Under the pieces are notes generated by a model. It was not told the DNA's origin. It worked only from the letters and a program-made list of their open reading frames with translations, and did no database searches. Position numbers and translations under genes: made by a program. 64,000 nt of DNA from Halocafeteria seosinensis. Taxonomy: Eukaryota > Sar > Bigyra > Bicosoecida. Below are positions 1-12,261 of the stretch, piece by piece. Positions within the stretch are counted from its first letter, which is position 1, and every line of letters begins with the position of its first letter. The stretch is taken from assembly GCA_001687465.1 (NCBI GenBank), contig LVLI01000214.1, positions 163,033-227,032 on the forward strand, written 5' to 3'.

Positions 1-1749
1 GTGGGGAAGAACGAATTAAGAAGCAGGTATGATTGGAATTGTATCGATTACCTTTTCATAGTTTCGGTGGTGGTTAATAATTTTTTTTTTTTTTTTTTTG
101 GCTTCGTTCCAGCATGCCAAGGGGAAACTTACTGCCAGAGAGCGTGTAGAATTGCTTTTGGATGAAGGTACTTTCCGAGAATATGACCAGCTCAAGGAGC
201 ATCGATGCCAAGATTTCGGCATGGAAAATCAGCACATGCCTGGTGATGGTGTTGTTACTGGCCACGGCCGTATCAACGGGAGAACCGTGTTCGTTTTCAG
301 TCAGGTAAAGGCTTCCGCTTGTTTATCATCACCAAAGCAATGATCAAAGCTGCTTACGTTACAGGATTTCACTGTTTCGGGGGGCTCCCTTAGCGAAACT
401 CATGCTGAAAAGATATGCAAGGTCATGGACAAGGCTGTCGCTGTTGGTGCCCCCGTTATAGGGCTGAATGATTCGGGGGGTGCACGAATACAGGAAGGAG
501 TCGATAGCTTGGCAGGATACGCCGAAGTCTTCCAGAGAAACGTTGATGCCAGTGGAATGATCCCCCAGATCTCTGTTATAATGGGACCTTGTGCTGGTGG
601 AGCTGTTTACAGCCCAGCCATGACAGATTTTGTCTTTATGGTTCGCGATACCAGTCATATGTTTGTAACCGGGCCGGAGGTAGTCAGAACAGTCACTAAT
701 GAAGATGTGACACAAGAGGAACTCGGTGGTGCTCACACTCATACGACAAGGTCTGGAGTAGCGCACGGTTCCTTCGAAAATGATGTGGAAATGCTGCGCC
801 AAATGCGTGACTTCCTCAGCTTTTTACCGTCCTCCAACAAATCAGGTGTACCGTATGTCCCGACTGACGACTCAAGACACCGAAAATGCGAGAAGCTGCG
901 CCGAATGGTTCCTACTGATCCGAATGTTCCTTATGATATTAAATCCATCATGGAAGAGGTGGCTGATAAGCGCGAATTGTTCGAAATCATGCCCGATTAT
1001 GCGAAGAACATCGTCGTAGGCTTTGCTCGGATGGAAGGACAAACGGTCGGTATGGTCGGCAATCAGCCCATGGAATTGGCGGGATGTCTCGACATCAACT
1101 CTTCAGTCAAAGCTGGGCGCTTTGTTCGCTTCTGTGACGCTTTCAACATCCCCTTAGTAACGTTTGTGGATGTACCGGGCTTCTTACCTGGCACCGGTCA
1201 AGAATTTGGCGGAATCATTAGGTAAGTATAACATGGAATGTGCTTAGAAGATTGAAATATGGAAGACGACGACTGTGATTGATTGTATCAGACATGGTGC
1301 AAAACTGCTATATGCGTACGCTGAAGCCAGCGTTCCAAAACTAACTGTGATCACACGGAAGGCGTATGGTGGAGCTTACGATGTAATGAGCTCGAAACAC
1401 CTGCGTGGCGATTATAATTACGCTTGGCCCAGTGCTTCGGTGGCGGTTATGGGTGCTAAGGGAGCAGTTGAGATCATTTTCCGTGGACAGAACGTTGAAG
1501 AACGGACTCAGGAGTACATAGACCGTTTTGCGAATCCAATGGTAGGTTTAGGTATCCTAGCTTGGCATAACTGCTGTTGTTTTACGTACTTTCCTTACTA
1601 ATTGAACGCAGAGGGCCGCTGAAAGAGGATTCGTAGATGACATCATTGATCCGGCAACAACTCGACAGAGACTCTGCGAAGACTTAGAGCTCCTGAAGAA
1701 CAAGGAGCCTGATAACTTTGACAAGAAACACGGCAATATTCCTCTGTAA
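1..1749 (+). CDS. PCCB: Propionyl-CoA carboxylase beta chain (5' end missing)
   Basis: Biotin-dependent carboxyltransferase subunit that converts propionyl-CoA to (S)-methylmalonyl-CoA in the mitochondrial matrix. Inferred exons are <1-26, 113-304, 364-1221, 1292-1541 and 1612-1749. The first visible codons read ...GEERIKKQ and join to [12 protein letters not shown], a core PCCB motif. Later exons carry [49 protein letters not shown] and [18 protein letters not shown], all diagnostic of the decarboxylating-enzyme superfamily, and the protein ends ...KHGNIPL as in the animal enzyme. The N-terminal targeting peptide and first exon(s) lie left of the window. The first intron carries a 19-base T run (81-99) ahead of its acceptor. 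The gene converges on SBDS with 138 bp between stops. The family assignment is very secure. Confidence 0.97.
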
Positions 1750-1887
1750 GGAAAAGGTCACTGGTGAACACCCAATTGTGGAAGATGCAGCATGGGATAC
1801 GTCCTAGAACTGTCACTCTAAGAATGGATCTCCTCTAGCATAGCATACGCTGTGTACAATTGTACAAGAAGTATCATCTACAAATCT

Positions 1888-3173
1888 TCATACGCTAAGT
1901 TTCTCCATTTCTTTCGTCAATTCCTCTTTAGTCAGACTTCTAAACTCGGCATCTTCAATGGGAGAAACTCCTTTCATTTTCCGTTTAAGATTGAAACGAT
2001 GCCATTGATCACGATAATGCGCTTTTTGTTGCTCCTTGTTTTCGAAATTGATTCCGCAGGTGTTGCATTTACCGACACTGGTGGGTTGCACAACTTTGCT
2101 TGAGGCACCAGCCGCAGTTTTGGTCTCTTCACCGACTGCGCCCCCAGAACTATCACCATGCCTGGGGTTGCTTTGGCTGCTACCCTCCCGCAACTGCTCA
2201 GGGTCTTGTCCGGATACATATCGGTGAGTATCTCCGGTTGAGGCGTCCTGTTGGATTGACAGTTCCAGGACTTCTAGCGCACAGTTTTCCGCCCCATATT
2301 TGTCCACGCATTCCTGAAGTTTTCGATACGTTCCAGGATCTATTTTTAGTTGGAAAAATATGGAAGCTTTGTTGTCATTTTCGTGCTCTATTTCAGCATC
2401 GTCTCTTCTCAGCAAATCAAGTACGTCATCTTTGACTTTCGATGGAACACAAAAGCGTACCCGCATCTGTGACCTCCGAATAGCCATAACTTCCTTCAAC
2501 CTAGGAATCAATTCCAGCGCTTGTTGTTTTGCGTTTTTGTTTAACTTAGCGCCAAAGTGTACGTCTTTCATCGCCCGTTCAATTACGCTTACCTGCTAAA
2601 GGATGCTAGTGTTTTCATAAGTTTCCTCGCTGACAGGTAGCCCAAATTTAACATACCGGATAGGGACGGTTGCTTGTCGGTTCAACGCACTTGGATGCTA
2701 TGATAGAGGCAATATCGCGGAACAGACTGTATTCAAGCAACACCCTATAGCCGTGTGATCGGAGGACGAACGCTTTAATCAGTACGTACTTATCAAGGTG
2801 GGCTTGTCGCTCTCTATCGGAGATTTGCAAGTCCCCTTCATCTAAGATAACCCTCGCACATTTGGAGTGATCGGTCGAGCCAAACACCTTTTCGAGATCC
2901 TTTGCTTTGGCCGAGATTCCCTGTATTCCACAATTACCACAATTGAAGTTGCCTGCGCAAACAGCACCACAGCAGACATACCTTCGACACACTCTCGAAA
3001 ACAAAGTCAGACTGCAGAACCTCATCTATGTCCTTCTCTACTCCATTCCTCCAGTTCACGACTTTATTCCTATACGCGGCAATCTCGAATCGCTTGCCAT
3101 ACTTCTTATAGCGCACAACTGCAACATTGGTCATGGGGACCTGCGTCACAGGCCGGAACCTTGACGTGCTCAT
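1888..3173 (-). CDS. SBDS: Ribosome maturation protein SBDS with C-terminal zinc finger
   Basis: Works with the GTPase EFL1 to release the anti-association factor eIF6 from pre-60S ribosomes (family knowledge). Inferred exons, in coding order, are 3173-2982, 2920-2790, 2726-2657 and 2592-1888, giving 365 aa. The N-terminus ([19 protein letters not shown], then [14 protein letters not shown]) and the middle ([13 protein letters not shown], then [11 protein letters not shown]) match SBDS domains I and II; domain III ends near VLELSIQQ. A disordered Ser/Gly-rich linker then leads to a C2H2 finger (C307, C310, H323, H329; [17 protein letters not shown]) like that of Rei1/ZNF622. Such an extension is known in plant and some protist SBDS proteins but not in animals or yeast. 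I chose the ATG at 3173 because it gives a normal-length N-terminus; in-frame codons continue upstream. Confidence 0.95.
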
Positions 3174-3909
3174 TATCTTCCCATTCAAACGAATCTGCTC
3201 CAATCACATAGTAACAAGTAGCACGCAAGTAATCACGAGACTTGCCTTTCCTCCCATCAATCTAGCAAGCGAATGCTTGTGTCACACCATTTTCGCTCCC
3301 TCAGGCAAACTTCAACTTGGGTCCCCCTCGGAATCCGGGCCGAAAGCCCGGGAGCAGCAACAATTTGGAATGCTTAATTGCAAGGTTCGAAATTTAACTC
3401 TCGTGTGTACAGTGTCACACAGTATGGATAGTCATACGGTCGAGTGAATATTGTTTGAGGATAGAGGTACTGTACAGCCCCGAGCGACAAAAGGTTGTAT
3501 TTCTGTGTGGGTCTTTAGGTTTATTCGGGTCGAGGGAAACTCCGGTTAAATACGCCAGTAGGGTATATCATAGCCGCTCAATCTTTACCATTACTGCTGC
3601 TTTCCATACTCTCGCAGTAATTGTTTAACCAACCATTTGAACTCGGACACCGCCAAGACACTCCGCCCATTAATTCATTGGCCTGCAAGTTGAAGTCCCA
3701 CAGGCAGGAATTGTTTTCCCTTGGAGCGAGTCGAAGTTCCTTGCAGAGATACTTAATCAAGGAAAGGGCTACCCGTATTAGCCGTTTATTACGGTGGCAG
3801 TAGTACGGGACTGCTGCGAATGGACGTGAATTATCCTTTGCTGAGGTTTGATCCCTGTAACTTCCAGCTAACGGCAAGCGAGTGAACTGGGCCAGCAAGT
3901 CAGGAAGAA
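3174..3909. other. Intergenic region between divergent SBDS and kinesin genes
   Basis: 736 bp between two divergently transcribed start codons, presumably holding both promoters and 5' UTRs. Open frames here are short and match no family I know. One perfect hairpin, CCGGGC / GCCCGG with a CGAAA loop, lies at 3335-3351. No other structure was seen. Confidence 0.6.
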
Positions 3910-6900
3910 ATGGCGTCCACGTCGCAAAATGATCAACCGACTGATTCGGATGGCCAGTCTAACATCAAGGTTGTTGTAAGAATCCGTCCTCGTAACGAGC
4001 ATGAAAAGCAAGTGCATGCCGATGAAAAGGTCCGAGCAACCTCGAACGTGGTAGTCGTCGACGACCCGGCAGCCACCAGTGAAGATATACTGAAACGACG
4101 AAGGAGCAAACCAAGGAAATTCGCCTTTGATGAGGTCTTCGGTGGAGATGTACAACAACAGCATGTCTATGAGAAGACTACTAAAGACTTGGTTCCAACT
4201 GCCCTGGATGGGTTCAATTCTACTGTGTTTGCTTACGGAGCTACAGGGAGCGGCAAAACGTACACGGTATGTTACAGATACATGAGAGCAATATCCCCAG
4301 CGTCTTCCATCACTTACTAACTACAATTTGAGATTAACAGATGTTGGGCACGGAAAATTCTCCCGGTATCATGGTGAAGACTCTGGAAGATCTGTATCGG
4401 CTTATTGGAGAAGAGCAAGAGCAGAATGATTCTGAATTTAATGTTACTCTTTCGTATGGTACGTTTGAAATGTTGAATGGATTAAGTGTTTTCCGTTGGA
4501 CTGACGGGTTTAGGAGCTAATGAGTGGCTGCAGTGGAAATCTACAATGAAAATATACGTGATTTGTTGGGCTCTACTGATGAATACTTGGACCTGAGAGA
4601 AGATCCCATAAAAGGTAAGCCTATCGCTACTGAGGCGGCATTATTCGCAGTTCCTGGTTGTGGCACGTTGGCGCATTATATTTGCAGGACCTCTTGTGGC
4701 AGGGGTCACGGAACTGCCAGTGACAAATACCAACGATGTGATGAATCTTTTAGCACAAGGCAACCAGTGCCGGACACAGGAGCCTACCGCGGCCAATCAG
4801 GAATCGAGTCGTTCCCACGCCGTGCTCCAAATTCTCGTTGAGCAGAAGAAAAAACATGGAGACAAGATGAAGATCGGAAAACTGTCGCTAATCGATCTAG
4901 CTGGAAGTGAAAGGGCATCCAAGACGCAAAACCGGGGCAAGAGACTAGCGGAGGGTGCCAACATTAATAGGAGTCTTTTATCCCTGGGAAACTGTATCAA
5001 CGCGCTTCAGAATGCGAAAAAAGGGTCGTACGTTCCCTACCGAGACTCGAAACTAACGCGGTTGCTAAAGGATTCGCTAGGTAAGAAATTTTGAGCGCTA
5101 GTCAAGGTTCCGCTCTCCAATGGTTCAATTCGTGCCCTGCAGGAGGGAACTGTCGCACTGTGATGATTGCGACAGTAGCTCCCACGGCGGGTGCGTTCGA
5201 AGAAAGCGTCAATACTTTGAAGTATGCTGCGCATGGTGTGGATGTAGCTTTTATTTCGTATCTCCAGCACCCTGCATCTGTTGTTCTGTTTGCAGATATG
5301 CCAACCGCGCAAAAAACATTAAGACAACAATACGGCGTAACGTGGTCGATGTCAACTACCATATCTCAGGTAGGACACTTGCTGTTGTGTAGAAAACATT
5401 GATTGGGTTGTTCATTACGTCTAACAATATTGCAGAATACGAAAACCTAATCCAAGGCCTTCGATCTGAAATCTCTGAGCTGAAGCAACAGCTTGCAATG
5501 GCTAGTAACGGAAGTCCTAGGCCTCCTTCGGCTCGGACGCAGTTGAAACAATTGATTACTCTTCCTCCGGAACAGGCCCTTCCTTCCACTGACCGAAGCA
5601 GTAGCAAGTCTTTCGCCCAAGAAGCTTTTTCCGCTAAGGCAACGAATGTCTCTGGCAGGGAAGCATTGAGTTCGGAATATCTTGAGGACCTCAGAAGTCA
5701 AATGATCGATAACTTTCAGGAGCGCATGCAATTGAAACGCTCACTGATAGACTTACAAGCGAAGAACTTGCAAAACGAGGTTGACCTATCGAAACGGTAT
5801 GTGTTACCTGCAACTCTTGTAGGCCTTCAATTCATGGCATGACTGCCTCTGCAGAAAGGTGGAAATAGCTCGTTGGGAACATTCGCAAAGAACGTCTACC
5901 TCCAAGGGAGCTCTTCAATCCTCCCTTGTAGCTGAGTTACCGAATGGCGAAGAAAGCGTAAGCCCAAGTGATATTATATGTGCTTGGCCCAGCAAAATGT
6001 TATCTTATTCTTGGAGCAGGTATCAAGGGCTCGCTCGGATGTTGAGGAACTACAATCGAGCATAGATAAAAACGTCAAGCTCCGCGAAGACCTTTTGAAT
6101 AGAATGAAGCAAAATGAGAAGTAAGGGCAGTGCAGATACCCCCGAGTTTCTTGTGATGCATCGGAGCGCATTTTGTGCAGTCACGCGGCCGAGTTGCGTT
6201 CGGAAATGGAAAAGCATGCAACGGACGATGATAAACGGGATTTGTTAATGTTGCAGTATCGTGTGGGTCTCATTGAGGTGGAAAATATGGAGTTAGAGGT
6301 AAGATTTGAGTCTGTTTTACGTTTTTTGAGGAAGCACATAGCACTGTAGATGTTCCTGTCTTTTACTTGGATCAGCACTCAAGGATGTTGCACGAACATG
6401 TCATGCGGAAGAAGGACGTAGAAGTGAGAAAACTGCGGCTACAGTTGCGCGCAAGAGATAGACTAATCGAACAGCAAGCAGAGTTGTTAACAAAACACGG
6501 ATTGGCGGATCAGCTAGATTATGATGCTGTCGCTGCCGTGGATGAAGAATTGTCACTTGAAGAAGAAGAAAGTGACAACTTCGACTATCCCCTAAGCTGG
6601 TTCTCGGACGGCAAGGGAAAACCCCATGGTAGAACGGGGGCTGGCAACGGATGGTCATCCAACGGCGTGGTGTTACCGCCGCTGTCAATTACCCAAGATG
6701 GTCACGATGATGTTACAGAAGCCCCAAGGAGCTCTTGCTATAGGGCAGAAGAAACCGACAGGAATACAGAAGCACAATCCGTGCGTACCAGTGGCAAGAC
6801 GGAGACTTCTGTTCATTCTGCCAATCCACCAAGAAGTGCCCGGAGATGGGGAAGGAACAGGGAGAAGAAGAATACTCAAGGGAAAAAAGCGCTTTCCCCA

Positions 6901-8106
6901 ATTCAACATTCACATGCCGCCTCGGCGTCTTCTGGAGAAGCCTGGGTAGAAGCGTCAGGAGAACCGAGCACCGCTCAAGCAACATCAGCGATTGGTCAGC
7001 ATCGTAGTGGGACAGAGAACGAGCCCAAGGATGTGCATACTCTCCCGGCGCATCTAGATAAAAAGCAAAGGAAGAAACGACCAGCGATGAGACGGACTGA
7101 CTATTCGCCCGTTAGAAGGAAAGAACCAGGGAAACCACACTTATCTCGTTTAGCGAACGACAGCAGAGAATCCGAGAGCGAGAAGAGTCAGGAAGCGGAG
7201 CTGCGTGATCATGGTGGTGTACAGTCGGTAGAATCATTATCCCTTGAGGATTTGGACGCTCAGCCGAGAAGGCAAGGTAGTCATTCGGAAGAGGGTGAGG
7301 GTATCAGGAATAAGTTAGCTGCTCAAGCCTCTGCTGCTGTCGCATTCGCTACTGAAGCGGCGCAGAATGCTACCCACGTAGCCAATGTGAACAGAGAGAA
7401 GCTCATGCAAAGAAGAGAGGCACGTCTAGCTCTTGAGCAACAAGGGCATCTGTCTCCAAGCCCACCCGTCGCTGAAAAAAGGAGAAACGTTCGGCCATAC
7501 GAGCAGAAAAGAGCCCTGATACAGCAAGAAGTGAACCGTCGGTCTCGTAGCTCGTCTCCATATACGTCGAAACAAGGGGCAACATTACCGAAGACTGAGA
7601 GAACAGGTCTTGCCAAGTCAAAACAGTCAGAGTCCACCGAGCTGAAAAGAGGCTCTCTTGAGCGTAGGATTGGAGAAATACAGGAGGTTTATCAGGGTCT
7701 ACGAAAGGATGACTCGTCTTCTCAATCTGCGCGATTTTTGTCGGTTGAGAAAAGAAACGGGGTTCCGCGGAAACCACGAGTGGTCTCGTACGATGATACC
7801 TCATTGAATGAGAGATTACATTCTTATGCGATTAGCGAAAGTGAGAATCAAGATGAGGAGCACGTAACTCCCTCTCCTATACAGTGGGAACAGAATGAGG
7901 AGAGCAGTGGTAATAGTTTCGGTGACAGTACGAGCGACAATCAGACGGCTTATAGGAATGGCCCCATTGCCCGTACCGGTGAGGGCACTATAGGCGCGCA
8001 TGCTAAGGAAACAGCAAATCAATCAGTGCCTGCTACAACATTAGCCGATCATACGAATGGTACGGCTCCAGCGGATACCATCCCTGGTTCTCGTGGTCTT
8101 GTCTGA
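3910..8106 (+). CDS. Kinesin-8 family motor protein (KIP3/KIF18/KIF19-like)
   Basis: Plus-end-directed microtubule motor; kinesin-8 members shorten or cap microtubules in spindles and cilia. Exons: 3910-4266, 4341-4458, 4534-4614, 4688-5080, 5143-5221, 5296-5369, 5436-5796, 5855-5957, 6020-6120, 6181-6298 and 6376-8106; 1171 aa. The motor domain has the P-loop GATGSGKT (110-117), switch I NQESSRSHA and switch II LIDLAGSERAS. The neck NRAKNIKTTIRRNVVDVNYHI is the kinesin-8 signature. A coiled-coil region follows (exons 7-10), then a 500-residue low-complexity, Arg/Ser/Glu-rich tail in one long exon. Ten introns of 58-77 nt make it the most interrupted gene here. It converges on POLE3 with 72 bp between stops. 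The subfamily call is firm; the assignment to KIF18 versus KIF19 is open. Confidence 0.93.
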
Positions 8107-8178
8107 TAGTCGGCATACTCTTGTGCTTCGTGTATGCCATCACTAATGATAGTTGTGCCAGGGAATGCGACTATCCTC

Positions 8179-8865
8179 TCAATCTTTATGCAATTGCTTA
8201 TCATTTTCTCCTGTGTGCTCTATATCGGCTTCCATTTTCTTACGCTTATTTGTTCCTTGGTGAGCTGTTGACAAGAACTTGAAATTGGTTGTTTGCTTAC
8301 ACAAGCAGTGTTGATCAACGACCGCCATGACTTACCCTCGAGAGCACCCCGGAGCCGTTCATTCCATTTTCCAAATCCGGTTTCATCTAAGGCTTGGAAT
8401 ACATCATCGGCGTTTACGGTCTTACGTTTCCTGCCTACCGTGACATCGTTGGCGCTGCATTCAGGAATTGGAACCGTTGCCGACGCCAGGGAGGTGGCCG
8501 CATCAAAATATACTATGGCATACGAACCTTGATGAAAGGTACAATAAAAACAACTTGACTGCAAAGTTTGCTGCGTGTTTTGCAGCTGGAGTAACTGTGA
8601 CGGCTGATTTCTTGCCTCGTCTGTCCATGGTCCGCTTCACCACTTTGTTCACACCGGCGAGAGGCAAGTCCTGCGGCTCCTCGGGTTCTTCCTTCTCATT
8701 CTTATGCTCCTCCTTGGAGTTCGTTGTCACACTACCCTGTTTTTCAGCATCATTGGAGGAAGCTGAGGAGGAGGTAACTGTATTTGTGTGACTGTCTTGA
8801 GCACTTGTATCATCGTGTTCAAAATCCAGCGTTTTGGCAACTTGGCCTTCCTCTGATTGGCTCAT
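8179..8865 (-). CDS. POLE3: DNA polymerase epsilon histone-fold subunit (POLE3/DPB4-like)
   Basis: Small histone-fold protein that pairs with POLE4 in DNA polymerase epsilon and with remodellers such as CHRAC. Inferred exons in coding order: 8865-8528, 8454-8336 and 8264-8179; 180 aa. The N-terminal 60 residues are acidic and low-complexity, an extension not seen in human POLE3. The histone fold follows: DLPLAGVNKVVKRTM, TPAAKHAANFAVKLFLLYLSS, then across the first intron ANDVTVGRKRKTVNADDVFQAL, the characteristic POLE3 loop. The second intron is inferred because it replaces a poor frame with a charged tail (EAHQGTNKRKKME...) typical of the family; without it the protein would end differently around 8220. 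In the human protein the charged tail is longer. Confidence 0.88.
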
Positions 8866-9160
8866 TTCGCGTGCGCGTTCCTCTTAAATTCAAACCTCTG
8901 TCGACGGCCACAAAATACACGCAAATCGTTTCAACATTGTGCTTCCATATCCACGCACAACACTGTTACACCGCCAAACATGGTGGAAATGCCTCGTTTG
9001 AATTTGAATGGGGCGTGCAGGTTGAAGTTGTGGACACAGCAATCTTTTCGGCGCCTTAGAGCGCGCTTTCCGGCTGGAACCGAAGGAGGATTTGTTCCTA
9101 GTCGAAGTGTATGGTGAGATCCTGAGACTTCTGAACATACTGTTACAAACTCATAATATC

Positions 9161-10723
9161 ATGTCTAATGAAAGACGCCCGGAATTCGATACGTCAATCG
9201 ACTTTGACAAACTTCTGGAAGCCTTCCCGCCAGTGGACTTAGCTATTGCATATGGTTCAGGTGTCTTCCAACAGCAAGGATACGATGAGTTTTACAAGGG
9301 GAATGAACTCCCAATGGTTGATTTGATATTCTCCGTCAGAGACCCGGAAAAGTGGCACAGGCAAAATATGGAGATGAATGTGGACCACTACAACGGAGTA
9401 GGACTGCTGGGTAGCAAGACTGTATCATGGGTACAAGAAGCATTCGGGGCCGGTATTTACTATAATACTTTGGTATGTTGTCTTCAAATGATTTACTCTC
9501 ATGCTTCCACGCCGTAAGGCTCCCTCGGAAAGTGCAGGTGCCCTTGCCGACTACTGTACGGGGAATTCACGAACCGCAGCAGCTGATGAAGTATGGTGTC
9601 ATCAGTAGTGCTGCCCTATTGGATGATTTAAATAACTGGAAGACTCTATATGTAGCCGGAAGGCTACACAAACCTGTTCACATATTTCATTGTGGCGATG
9701 AGAGTTTTCGGAATGCGATGGCGGAGAACCTCCGCCACGCGCTCTCTGCATCTCTGTTGCTACTCCCCATGAGGTTCACGCTGGAGGAACTTTTCACTGT
9801 AAGTTAACATCACAGCATCTCTCACGGATACCAGTGTTTTATCGGCAAATAACGCTCTGTACGGCAATAACGCTCTGCAGACAATAGCATCGCTCTCTTA
9901 TACCGGAGACTTCCGAATGATAATCGGCGAAAATCCGAATAAGGTCCGAAATATCGTATCTAAGAACGCTGGAAGGATGCTGAAACTGTACCGACAGCCG
10001 ATGAAGAGCTGTTATCACTTAAACGTTCCGCATAGAGTGCTTGATGACATAAAGCACTTGGAGACGGAGGAGCGTTTCGCGCAAAAAATTCTTTCTACAA
10101 GCTGCTCCCAAACCAACACGGTAAATTCCCGTCTCGACTTGTTTACTTCTCTCCCCTCGTGGATTCAGCACAGTGTATGTTCAACTCAATGGTTCTACGA
10201 CGAAAGTCATCGACCCCACCTAACAGCATGGAAAGACAATACCGATCAGAGCGAGAGCAAATCACGCACTGTTTCAGGGAAAACCAATAACTTTTACCAG
10301 TGGAGGCGATCACGCGTGGGGGTGCGTGATACCCGTTCTGAGCGTTACGAAAATCGTCCTTCGCGCCCGCCACCCATTTGGAACACTAAGGCGGAACACA
10401 GAAGTCCATCAAAATCTATAAACCGCGGTACACCGTATTCTGCGACATATGGTAAGTGTCACCGAAGTCGACGAATATTAGCACGCAAACGTAAACGCGT
10501 ATATGATCGCTCAGATTACTTTGCTAGAGTTATCCGGAGCAAAGGAAGCGACGCCGGTCCGCAAATTGCATCTCTATTGAAACCGACGATTGCACGAGTT
10601 GTAGGGCGAGGTAGTAGAGCACAGGCCTTCAAAGGACTCCTAACTGCGGGCTTGACGAAAACAGTATCGTACTCCTTTAGCAAGATTAGAAAGCAGCTCA
10701 CAGCTATCGCAAAACTGAAGTGA
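9161..10723 (+). CDS. TAM41: Mitochondrial CDP-diacylglycerol synthase TAM41
   Basis: Inner-membrane-associated phosphatidate cytidylyltransferase that makes CDP-diacylglycerol for cardiolipin synthesis. Exons: 9161-9472, 9538-9798 and 9881-10723; 471 aa. Family motifs: DLAIAYGSGVFQQQG (nucleotidyltransferase-like start), DLIFSVRDPEKWH, GAGIYYNTL, KYGVISSAALLDDLNNW, YVAGRLHKPV and SLSYTGDFRMIIGEN. The C-terminal segment (RAQAFKGLLTAGLTKTVSYS) also matches. Between the core and this C-terminus lies about 120 residues of Arg/Ser-rich sequence with no counterpart in the human protein. The ATG at 9161 is the first in frame; only about 12 residues precede the conserved fold, so no classical targeting peptide is visible. 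It ends 9 bp from the SBP2-like stop on the other strand. Confidence 0.93.
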
Positions 10724-10732
10724 AGGATCATT

Positions 10733-12202
10733 TCATGACATCGTCGGCTGAAACGTCGGAGCATCGACACGAAGGGTGTGCTTGCGAATGGAATTCCCAT
10801 TGGCTGTGCTCACCTCCCTTGTGTCCGTTGACACCCCGCTTTCCGGGAAGGTACCTACGGAAGTTGTCGCAGGTGTCCACGCAGCACTAGACAGGGTTGA
10901 AGCTTCTCCCTGAGAGTGAGAGAGCACCGCGGTGGTTTTGAGGTTGTTAGCAGCGGCGGGGTCCTTTAGGGTATCAAGCAGTTTAAAGACGTCATATTGC
11001 TTGAATTGCAGGCCTTCAAAGGAGTAGAAGCCCGCAATGCTCTGTCGAGTGGGTTTTCCCAAAGCTTTTCCGAGTTTCCTTCGAGTTAGCGAATACGCAA
11101 TAGGTACTTTTGGGTCCTGCTCCTTGGCCAATCGTTTTATTTCTTTGATTTCTTCTTCCAGTATATGAGTAGCCAGTGTTGGGTCGATGTTTCTCGCTAT
11201 GACGATGAACCTGCAGGGATACAAAAAGGGCATCAACGACTAGTGACATCTCTGAAAACAGCAAACCACCATACTTTATCTTTCCCGCCCTCAAGTCGCG
11301 TTTAACTTCTCTTAAGCCAGATGCAATCTTCCTCTTCCGCTTGTCGAGATGGTTGTTCGACTTCATTTTGTGTTTTAGCTGTAGCGCCAGTGACGTTGAA
11401 ATCATGTCAAACACAATACTATCCAATTGCTCTGAAGGGGGGTGATCTATATAAATTTCATCCTCATCCCTAGGGGGACTGGTCATTCCTGCTGCTGGGT
11501 CTCGTAACGATGTCTTCGGGATTTGAGACGTAATGTCCTGTTGCCGAGTGGTCCGTGTGATGTTTATTTCATCGGCAGAATTAAATTCCGACGAAGGGCA
11601 GGCTGCTCCCTTCCTGCAGGTATGGGCGTACGGACGAGTGCAATCACGAAAGTAGTACTATCAGTGTTGCTGGTGCCGTACCATTGTTCAACACGGTCTT
11701 GGAGGATATGTTTCTTAAGCGTACTGAGTCGAGGCTTCTGCCGTGTTCCAGGTGGGCTCTTCTGCAAAAAAATTAAGTACAGGTTTTCTAAAATTCACTC
11801 CATCAAAGTATTCACATCACGTACTCTAGTTTCGTAGTCATGTTTCAACTTCCTGGCAAAGGCTTTGAGGGCCGTCTGGAGTTTTTCCTGACCCGTCATG
11901 TCATCCCGTAATTTAACTTCGTCTTCATACTTTTTTCCCCTTGCACCAGCAGTTGTACGCTTTTTATCCTTCTTTTGCTTCAGGAAGGGAATCGTGGCTT
12001 CCTCGGTGGCTTCCTTCCGTCGATCTCTGCGGCTACTGCTTGATGAGGGAAATTCCGTGTCCTGTTTCTGGTCCGCTGTTTGGGGCTTTGTCATGAGAGC
12101 ATCTCGGAAGGAAACAACAGAGGAAGATGCTGCTGTATTTGTGTGGGAAGAAGGGTCTCTTCTTCCTCCATTACTACTATCCTCGGTTGGCATAGATGCC
12201 AT
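10733..12202 (-). CDS. SECISBP2: SECIS-binding protein 2-like selenoprotein synthesis factor
   Basis: Binds the SECIS RNA element and the ribosome so that UGA is read as selenocysteine. Exons in coding order: 12202-11825, 11761-11682, 11613-11275 and 11210-10733; 424 aa. The N-terminal third is disordered and basic. PRLSTLKKHILQDRVEQW resembles the SID region preceding the RNA-binding domain. The L7Ae/L30e domain, about residues 245-345, reads RKIASGLREVKRDLRAGKIK, FIVIARNIDP, IPIAYSL-like PKVPIAYSLTRRKLGKALGK and SIAGFYSFEGLQ; the RRKLGKALGK stretch is typical of SBP2 rather than ribosomal L30 or L7Ae. The protein is shorter than human SBP2 (about 850 aa), as in other protists. No selenoprotein gene was found in the window. 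An SBP2-like paralogue role is possible. Confidence 0.85.
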
Positions 12203-12261
12203 TACCGTCCGTGTTTGTTGTTCATTCCTTCTCGTGTATAGCAAAATAGAATTAAATAAAG

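Noticed and set aside
3301-3360. GC hairpin plus GGAGCAGCA considered as SRP RNA helix 8
   Set aside because: The rest of the SRP core (Alu domain, symmetric loop with CAGG) is absent on either strand.
8980-9118. Leader-like frame (Arg-rich, ATG 8980) just upstream of TAM41, considered as a mitochondrial targeting exon
   Set aside because: No donor/acceptor pair joins it in frame to the TAM41 core. The only phase-compatible pair (donor 9114, acceptor 9174) creates a stop codon at the junction.
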